Positions 7,971 to 14,726 of a stretch of 14,726 bases of DNA are shown piece after piece (positions within the stretch are counted from its first letter, which is position 1; the number at the start of each line of letters is the position of its first letter). Below the pieces are notes generated by a model, which worked only from the letters and a program-made list of their open reading frames with translations, was not told where the DNA came from and made no database searches. This DNA is from Dissophora ornata (Eukaryota > Mortierellomycota > Mortierellomycetes > Mortierellales > Mortierellaceae), in the NCBI GenBank assembly GCA_025201705.1, contig MU616582.1, positions 86,716 through 101,441 of the forward strand, given 5' to 3'. The translations under genes and the position numbers were made by a program.

Positions 7971-10900
7971 TAGGATGAATGGGAGTAGTGGCATCGGAGG
8001 AATAAAAAGGTCCATGGAGCCACCGAAACGCAAAGACAGCAACGTAGCTATCAGGATGGAGGGTTTTGCAGGAGGGCTCGTCCATACCTCACAGGGTAGC
8101 AGCTCCCTCAACAGGTCCTCGCTGGATCCTGGCGATACAGCAGAAATCGAAAGTTCAGCGAACCAAAATAATCAAGGAAACGCGCAACCAGAGTCTGCCC
8201 AGGGTGCAGCTCAGGATAATGGTATTCTACGAGAGGGTTTGCGTCAATTTGCTCGCGTTAATATGTTGCGTCTCGGAGTGAAGGAACAGCGTTCTGTGAG
8301 CCATTTCTGACATGGAGCTCTTACTGGAATTAGAGAATCAATGGTTCTTTGAGCAGTCTTCGCTCCCAGAAATTTTCACTACAGTAAAAGCGTACGTGAC
8401 GGATTGTTCTTTTCGGCCTTTTTAAACCGTTCGCACATTGGAATCTGATACTTTCATTCATCAACCCACTCAACAGAAAAAGGGACCCATTGCCAGTGAA
8501 TTTCTCCTTGGGTGATCTAAAGGTACTGTCTGAGTGTCTGTTGAACCTGTGGCATGTTTTTTGGGATTTTGTATGGGCTGGGAAGTGATTTAATCAGTAT
8601 CCACGAGTATTGTCCAGATTGAGCACTCCCTTGCTAGTAACCAAGTTTACAATGGATATCACTACATCGTCCTGTGCATGTCATTCACGCTCTTGGATCC
8701 CAAGGCCATCAAGGAGCTCAAGTTTATATATACAAAAGGGAATGAAGAGAGAGAGGTAACAAGCATGGTCAAATGAGGCCACATATGTTAAAGGAGCTAT
8801 TATGGCATTATCTGACTACTAAATACCCTTTGACTTTAGATACGATTATCAGACTCAGAACTCGAGGGAATGAGTACGTCGATATGTGATGGGAGCCAAT
8901 GCAATACTCGCCCAATCCGCTTGGTTCTCTTCTAATAGCAGATTATTTTTTTTTCCTTTATAGCAGTGCAATCGGAGCATCTCAGGATAAGACTTCATTA
9001 CGGCTTAGATATACAACCACGTTTGGATCAAACTTGCTCGATTGGTATTGCAATCTCCTTTAGCGATGCCGCTCAGAGCACAAAAATGACCATGTGCTTG
9101 AAATACCTGGAGCTATTGAATGCATATGAAGCATTCCCTTTAAACGATGGTTAGTCATGTACATGGATCAAAAGATTTCACAGAAATATCAACCTGAGTC
9201 TGACTCCGTTTTATCCGCAACAATGTATAGATTATGTGGTATTTGGTACAGAGGCAGAGAGCCGTCCTTCTTTGATCCAAGTTTACCACGAGGAACAAAA
9301 CATGTCCAAGAAGCCAGTCGCTATCAAGGCGATATGCGTCTCAGAATCAGAGAGTCATGTTGCCACCCTGTCATTGGTTCGTGGGGAGGCGTTAATACAA
9401 GTGTGGAGTCTTCAGCGAGCTGATATCCAAGACAAGGCGACCTACACTTGCATTGCAAATAAGCACGTCACTCTGCCGAAGGCGGACCTTACACAATATC
9501 CAAATATCTCTTTGGCTCTCTCCGGGGATGGTATGGATGTAGTGGTATGCCAGGCACCTTCTGATGAGGAGCCAGTTCAATTAGATGGCCATTCTTTCCC
9601 CCTCACAGGACTCTCACCATCCCTGACACTGACTTGGGTAAAGATGATACTATCGCAGTTTTGGTCTAAGGAACCGCCGGAAGTTAAAATAACAACCCGT
9701 CTGGGATATGGAAAGTTTACCAACCCATATCCAGAGGGAGAGATGTTCTTGCACGTTGACGGCAACTCAGTTTTGATTTATAAGACATGGCCTGAGTGGT
9801 CCCTCGTTTACTTCATACCTCTCAAGGATCCATCGCCACCATCCTGGGGCGTGCTCAAGACTTGCATTGAGAGTGCCAACGGACCGTTTTTCGCATGGTC
9901 CTGGGACCCAATAGCTGTGTCAATATGGAGCGTTGAGTTCGGCTCGATTGTGTCATTTATTTCCACAACTGACCTATCCTTGGATGATATCTCCAACTTG
10001 AGTACCACGGATGGTACTCAGATCGGTCATTGGCTATCGCCTGGCAAGATAATTCGGTTCGCAGGACATGGGCGTGCCTTAGCGATCGCAAGTGGGCATT
10101 TTATACGAAAATATGTTTTGCCATCAGCGACGGAAGTTGGAATGGTCGACACTCGCATTCTGGGATCCAATATCACAGTTGTTGATTTGATCTGGCCAGA
10201 GACTGGCCCAGAGCTTATGGTCCTATTTCGCGAAAATAGAAGTTGCCGAGAGTACTTGGTCAATGTCAACGTCGAATCCTCAAGCTGGGCTCAGGAGCGG
10301 TATATTTGCCCTGGACCATTTGCAACCTCCCATATCATGAGGGCACATGCATATACCGTCCATGGATCTACTATTGATGTCTGCGATATTGAAGTCCTGC
10401 AGAAGGAGGGAACCTTCAGTCCTAGCTCAACTTGCGCGTGTACTAAAGACTGTGAACGGCAGTTCAAAGACCTGACTGCCACAAGGTCAGAATGCTCCAT
10501 GGATAACGGACTGGAATTCAGGATCGAGATGAGCAAAGATCGTGATGTTGCTGAGGTAGTCGTGATCAATCTAAGTGGCGTCCGTACAACATGTCTACAA
10601 TTTCCGATCCGCAATACATCGCCACAGAATGATCAAGACACCAACGGCACCGCAGGACTACCACGGTATGCATTTTTCCTTGACTGCCAGACTCGGTTTG
10701 CTGTTCTTGATGCAGACTTTGTGATGATATGGAGGCTTCCCTCTGATCAAGACGGATGCTGTGATTTAATCACCATGAGAAAGATGGACCGCGATTCATT
10801 GGCCCGCGTTGGTTTCTGTACCCACAGTCGATGGCTGGAAATGGACTTCGGAGAGAGTCAAGATACGTATTTGATTGATCTCAAGCCGCTTGAAAATAAT

Positions 10901-13538
10901 CATTACATCCATGTGCCGCATTGCCAAACTTCACTCCCCGATTTGGTCAGGCTATATACCACGCCAGATACAGCTTCTGCTAATTGGAATAGCTGGCGTC
11001 AAGGTCTTGTCCGCTATGTGGGTCGACAACTTGCCAGCTGCACCACTAAGGAAATTTCCAGCAATGTATTATTGAAGGAGCTCTGCCAGACTTGGGAACT
11101 GAAGGATCTTAGACAAGGACTCGAACAGTTTCTTAAAGATCTAATGCTTGGCCCTGATCTCACTGTCCGCTGGCTTCCGGTTGAGACTTCCCACTCTGCT
11201 GAGAATCCAATATACTACACATTGATGCTGTTCCACGATAATCGACACCAAAACCGGACACTGCACAATACATTAATTGAACACTGCATTAGGAACGCTA
11301 GGCGCCTAAGCGACACATTTTATCTCGGTCCTGTCCTGAATTGCATTCAACTCATGGGGCACATAGATAAAGGCCTTGTTTTAGATGTGTTGCATCGGAT
11401 AGCCTTTATACCAGTCAAAGCCCAAGATGGACCCCGCCCCTTCATCTTAAACCACGCTGCCAACCGTGGAGGATCTCTGAATATCGGATCTTACTTTCGC
11501 CGTCTGCTCCACTTACGATCCAAGGACGCTGGCATGTCTTCATCGTTGCACAAAGTTCCGAATTCGATGCTAAAGCTGTATCGACCACAAGGACAGTACA
11601 CGCAGACCAAACACCGTACTGAGAAGGTTTTTGTTGCCCCCATGGCGATTCTCTGGACAATGGAACAAGACAATGTACAAGGACATAAGTTCTCTCTTGA
11701 AGCTTATGACAACCCAGCCCTTGATGCAGTCCTCGAGTACAAATGGTAAGTGCCTTCCTTTAATATCCATCTAGTGCACCGGAATGCTATCAGCTTCTAC
11801 GTTGACCACTCAATTACTTTGCATATCGAATATGTAGGGGAGCAGGTGGATGGGGTTTCGGGATATGGACCTTGTTTCTTCGAAGTTCAGTCACTATCTA
11901 CATTTTATATTGCAGCATCCATGGGATCACAGTTGTAGATGGAGTACCTACATTTATGGCGCTCAACGTCTTCGGCAAAGTGGGCAAATACATTGGCACC
12001 GCGTTTTTTGGAGTTCAGTGCTTAGTATTCATAATCTATGAACTGCTCGCGTTTTACGTGAAAAGCCTCCCAATTAACAACAACGTGTAAGTGAAAAAAA
12101 AAAACAACTATTATAATTTAGCAACTGCAGTGGCGCACCCCATGGCCTAACTATCTGTCTCCTTTTATTCAACGACACAGCCCAGGAGTTCTGATCCTAT
12201 TCGTGTTCCCTGCATTAGGTATTGTGGTTATCTGGACTCAAAGCATTCAAGCCCTGGCAATGCTCCTCCTGTTGGTTTACATCATTGTTGTAAGGGACTA
12301 TTGAAAAAGCGCATGACTTGTTATGCTTGTCGATCAAACAACAGGAGACCGTAATCTAACGCACTCCATTACGTTTGATGCCAAAGCTCGACTCCATGCG
12401 AGTATTCCAGGGAGTGTGTCGTTTCTATTCATTTATCTATCGGCTAGTGAGAGAGATTGGTCTCTTTCTTGCCATATTCACTTTTGGCATTCTGGCTTTT
12501 ACGCATGTGTTCTACATCCTGCTCCACAACTGTATTGGTTTGTGCGAAACCTCTCCTACAAAGTTTCCGAGCAACTTTGCCAAGGCATATTTCGCAACGC
12601 TATTTTTTCTAGTAAGTTTGATAATGCAATGTGGTATGGTATATCGTTTCGACATAATGCCAATGACGTGTGTGTGGAATTTCTCTTCACTTGTAGGCTG
12701 GGAGATATGATCCCGTGAGCGACGAGATGGACGGCGGTGACTACACATTCCTATTTGTAATGACCTTGTACTACCTATTCTCGGCCATCGTTATGCTTAA
12801 TGTCCTCATCGGTAAGAATTTACTGATTTTGAGACTGCAGGATAGATGCAATGTGTTTTTTTTTTTTTGAATTATTGTATCTTACGATGAAAGTAAAATT
12901 CTCCTCATAGGTCTTGTTGGTGTGTCTCTTAATGAAGCGATCAAGACGGATGACCGCGGGTGGCTATTGACTTGGCGCCAGAATCGATATTACAGTTCAT
13001 TGCTGCATGCATTTTTTGGGACAAAAATGACTCTTGGTAAGAATGAGGATATATGAAACGAATTCCTGGCCCAGTCGATTGTTCAGAAAATATTGGTCAA
13101 GTATCCGCTTCCAGCCTTTAACAATCTCCTCACTCCGTTCTTTATGCTTTTCAAGTCACAAAAAGCATTAAGCGTCGTTGGCAATTTGAAAGAGAAGTTT
13201 ATTACACAGCAACGGAGAAGGATATCAATGAGTTTTATCGCAGGAACTCCCCCGAAGGCGCTACAGATATGCTTAAGCAGGACCTAGCTGACGCTAAGGC
13301 GACTCCTACGTCTTTAACCTTGGCTGCTTGCGAGGGGGGCGTCCAAGATGGCGGACAAAAATCTGCAGAAGAAATGAGGTTCAATAAGCTGCAGACAGAC
13401 TTTGATAGTATGAAGTCCATGATGCAGAAAGAATATAGCGATATGAAATCTACGCTGGCACAGATCTTGGACGAGAAACGCAAGACCAGTCCAGGAAGCC
13501 AACCGCCATTAACCGGCGGATTTCATGGCGCATCATAG
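7963..13538 (+). CDS. TRP-like ion channel with large N-terminal WD40-like region (about 13 exons)
   Basis: This is a predicted cation channel subunit of about 1485 aa in the plasma or an internal membrane. Proposed exons: 7963-8203, 8301-8391, 8477-8522, 8618-8755, 8840-8873, 8964-9149, 9231-11745, 11838-12086, 12181-12289, 12387-12611, 12697-12811, 12911-13036, 13156-13538. All junctions keep phase. Residues about 110-1080 are soluble and beta-rich, with propeller-like strands (ALIQVWSLQR, FVMIWRLPSD). Six hydrophobic segments follow: S1 in exon 8 (WTLFLRSSVTIYILYC), S2 (YIGTAFFGVQCLVFIIYELL), S3 (VLILFVFPALGIVVIW), S4 (ALAMLLLLVYIIV), S5 (IGLFLAIFTFGILAFTHVFY) and S6 (YYLFSAIVMLNVLIGLVGVS). 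The pore loop AYFATLFFLAGRYDPV lies between S5 and S6. The C-terminus has YYTATEKDINEFYRR and then a heptad-like coiled coil (MRFNKLQTDFDSMKSMMQKE), which may mediate tetramerisation. Uncertain points: the first exon and its donor (8203-8236; ATG 8312 is an alternative start) and the acceptors at 12386 and 13155. Ligand and ion are unknown. I believe this fold combination is multiplied in Mortierella genomes (recollection). Confidence 0.8.
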
Positions 13539-13643
13539 TCGGGTTCCAGCACTGCGCCCGAGGCGAGTCTGTTACAAAATCGACGAGGGGGGGGGAGGGG
13601 CTTGGCATAACAGAGGTAGAAGTAGACAAGATGGAGAGGGAGA

Positions 13644-13649
13644 AATAAA
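13644..13649 (+). terminator. AATAAA polyadenylation signal of the channel gene
   Basis: AATAAA lies 106 nt past the channel stop codon (13536-13538) on the coding strand. A second AATAAA at 14024-14029 is farther off and less likely. Confidence 0.5.
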
Positions 13650-13779
13650 GAGAAAAAGGGTATTGCAGAATGAGGAATACCGGATTTGGCTGGAACACGT
13701 CAACGCGCAACTCATTTGACAAGATTCAAGCTTGGTCTGTGACACAAGGTTTGGGCTCTTTGGTTGAGTGAAGCGTATC

Positions 13780-13910
13780 TGGGCGCCGTTTCCGGGATAC
13801 CATTCACGGAAGTCAGAAAGGATGTCTGGGTCAGGCTCTCCGCCGGCTCCCAGGTGGGCCTGTCATAGCTTTTCCGATGAACGTAATATTCGATACACAC
13901 ATGCATGACA
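13780..13910 (-). pseudogene. degenerate chromodomain fragment, probably from a Ty3/gypsy-type retrotransposon
   Basis: On the - strand, 13888-13832 reads YYVHRKSYDRPTWEPAESL. It aligns without gaps to the chromodomain pattern Y-L-V-K-W-K-G-Y-x-x-x-T-W-E-P-x-E-x-L, including the TWEP core. The first frame then drifts into unrelated residues, but the neighbouring frame, sharing base 13832, continues as DPDILSDFREWYP (13832-13794), the expected C-terminal helix of such domains. So the domain is split by what looks like a one-base loss. Two aromatic-cage-type positions differ (WKG replaced by RKS). The open frame around it spans 13712-13972. No integrase, reverse transcriptase or LTR was seen upstream on the same strand. 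TWEP-type chromodomains are common at integrase C-termini of chromoviral retrotransposons, so a relic is my preferred reading; a decayed host chromodomain gene is possible. Confidence 0.55.
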
Positions 13911-14319
13911 TTGTCAGCTATGTAGTTGCTTCGCCCACATTCTAGTCTAAAATATTCTACCAATGTCCACACCCAGAGGCATGATGTGCGCTGTGTATTC
14001 CTGTGCAGTTTGCGCAGAGTAGTAATAAAACATAAAATACATATACTCTTTATTTGTTTATGGCTCTCGCATCTACATCAAATCCTATCTCTTACATCCA
14101 AAAAGAGAGAAGTTAGCAACTGTCTGTGTGCATTGGCTGGTTACTCTTTCTCCACCAGGCAGTGTGCATGCATTGGCCAGTTGACACAGAGATCGTTTAT
14201 GCTTCGGTTTGTGCCAACACACAGGCCTTTTTTCATCAGTGTTCAAGTATCCCATGTCCCCAAATAAGAGTCAACCGTCAAATCCTCTTCGCGCCTCGAT
14301 CAGACAATTCGAGTCGCCA

Positions 14320-14341
14320 TTTTTTTTTTTTTTTTTTTTTT
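14320..14341 (+). repeat. T22 homopolymer tract
   Basis: There are twenty-two consecutive T on the + strand. It could be slippage-derived or a relic A-tail on the - strand, but no matching target-site duplication was found by eye. Assembly length may be unreliable here. Confidence 0.8.
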
Positions 14342-14483
14342 CATTTCGAATAAACGCAGGCGAGCGCAGTCGAGAGCGTCAAAGGCACTGGGAGGAAGGG
14401 ATACATTTTACTTTCAACAAAGGCTTATGTGGTATATCTACACATTTTCATTTTTTTCCATACGTGAATACGATCAAAGTCCG

Positions 14484-14489
14484 TTTATT
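14484..14489 (-). terminator. AATAAA polyadenylation signal of the right-edge gene
   Basis: Reading AATAAA on the - strand, it sits 36 nt past the proposed stop at 14527-14525. This is nearly the same spacing as in the dephospho-CoA kinase gene. Confidence 0.45.
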
Positions 14490-14524
14490 CTTTTTCGATG
14501 TTCCTATGCGATCATTCGGTCTAT

Positions 14525-14642
14525 CTACTGTCTTCTCGGAAGAAGATGGTTTGGCTTGCCGTCAGTCAGCTTCTCTTCCCACGAAAGGAAGATGGGCTGT
14601 GCAGAACACACCGCGAGCAGGTCGCAAGCCACGGTGTTCCAC
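14525..14642 (-). CDS. last exon of an unidentified gene entering from the right edge
   Basis: A terminal exon is proposed from three - strand signals: a perfect TACTAAC branch point (14669-14663), an acceptor atag (AG at 14644-14643) about 20 nt later, and AATAAA after the stop. Of the three phases, phase 2 stays open longest, giving about 38 codons to TAG 14527-14525 (WNTVACDLLAVCSAQPIF..., ending LLPRRQ). Its third positions are C/G-rich like the other genes here. Phases 0 and 1 end earlier, at TGA codons. I do not recognise the product. The frame choice is uncertain; a 3' UTR exon is also possible. Confidence 0.4.
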
Positions 14643-14726
14643 CTATGTTAACAAGAAAACATGTTAGTATCATTGGCGACATTCATTTAATATCACTACC
14701 CTAACTATTCACACTACCCTCTATTC
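14643..14726 (-). other. 3' part of an intron in the right-edge gene
   Basis: AT-rich - strand sequence with TACTAAC at 14669-14663 and a T-rich stretch before the AG at 14644-14643. The donor probably lies beyond the right edge. Confidence 0.4.

Larger units (their letters stand above)
13539..14524. other. convergent intergenic region with a chromodomain relic and low-complexity tracts
   Basis: This lies between the channel stop and the terminal exon of the right-hand gene. It holds the channel 3' UTR with a poly(A) signal, a G9 tract (13587-13595), a decayed chromodomain-like piece on the - strand (13780-13910) and a T22 tract (14320-14341). The rest is AT-rich with no supportable gene; an open + frame at 14209-14667 runs through the T tract and shows no family pattern. 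Confidence 0.6.

Noticed and set aside
13539..13722. Readthrough of the channel stop at 13536 into a basic, Gly-rich extension ending WLEHVNAQLI.
   Set aside because: The continuing frame closes soon after the G9 tract; the longer peptide needs both readthrough and a frameshift. An AATAAA at 13644 marks this as 3' UTR.
14290..14341. tRNA-like 3' end: aattcgagtcgcca followed by a long T run, resembling a T-loop plus Pol III terminator.
   Set aside because: The bases flanking the loop (gacaa and cgcca) do not pair as a T stem, and no D-arm, anticodon arm or acceptor stem is found upstream.
14320..14489. Processed pseudogene or SINE tail explaining the T22 tract.
   Set aside because: The A22 on the - strand lies more than 140 nt past the AATAAA, no target-site duplication was found, and the neighbouring exon appears to retain an intron.
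14209..14667. Open + strand frame of 152 codons with a poly-Phe run.
   Set aside because: The length comes from the T22 tract and low-complexity AT-rich DNA. No family pattern is seen, and it overlaps the better-supported - strand terminal exon.

Overview
The window looks like nuclear DNA of an early-diverging filamentous fungus, most likely Mortierellomycota (Mortierella or a relative). This is inferred from gene content and style. Genes are compact and intron-rich, introns run about 80-175 nt with GTAAGT-like donors and CTAAC-like branch sites, codons favour C or G at the third position, and one gene belongs to the WD40-like/TRP-like ion-channel family that I associate with Mortierella. No bacterial, viral or organellar signature is seen.

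Layout: (1) 64-958 (+) is the 3' two thirds of the mRNA export/nuclear pore factor Rae1/Gle2; its 5' exons lie outside the window. (2) 1207-2277 (-) is a complete three-exon dephospho-CoA kinase, the last step of CoA synthesis, with an added C-terminal membrane segment; its 3' end converges on Rae1. (3) 2564-4050 (-) is an NmrA-like NAD(P)-binding protein that seems broken: it has an in-frame TAG just before the T-I-L-R core motif, an apparent frameshift, and no recognisable nucleotide-binding N-terminus. (4) 4451-7139 (+) is an ESCRT-III-like CHMP7/Chm7 protein of 829 aa with a long acidic tail, divergent from (3) across about 400 bp. (5) 7963-13538 (+) is a gene of about 13 exons for a protein of about 1485 aa, with a large N-terminal beta-rich (WD40-like) region, a six-helix TRP-like channel domain and a C-terminal coiled coil. 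(6) 13780-13910 (-) is an isolated, frameshifted chromodomain-like fragment, probably a retrotransposon relic. (7) 14525-14642 (-) is the apparent last exon of an unidentified gene entering from the right edge.

The genes do not form a pathway or an operon; each is an ordinary eukaryotic unit. Rae1 and CHMP7 both act at the nuclear envelope or pore, but I read their proximity as coincidence. The least ordinary parts are the decayed NmrA-like gene, the chromodomain relic, the channel gene (including two in-frame acceptors that decide whether helix S1 is made) and the long CHMP7 tail with an MIM1/NES-like helix. Exon boundaries were placed by hand from splice motifs, reading phase and protein-family patterns; those marked uncertain need transcript data.
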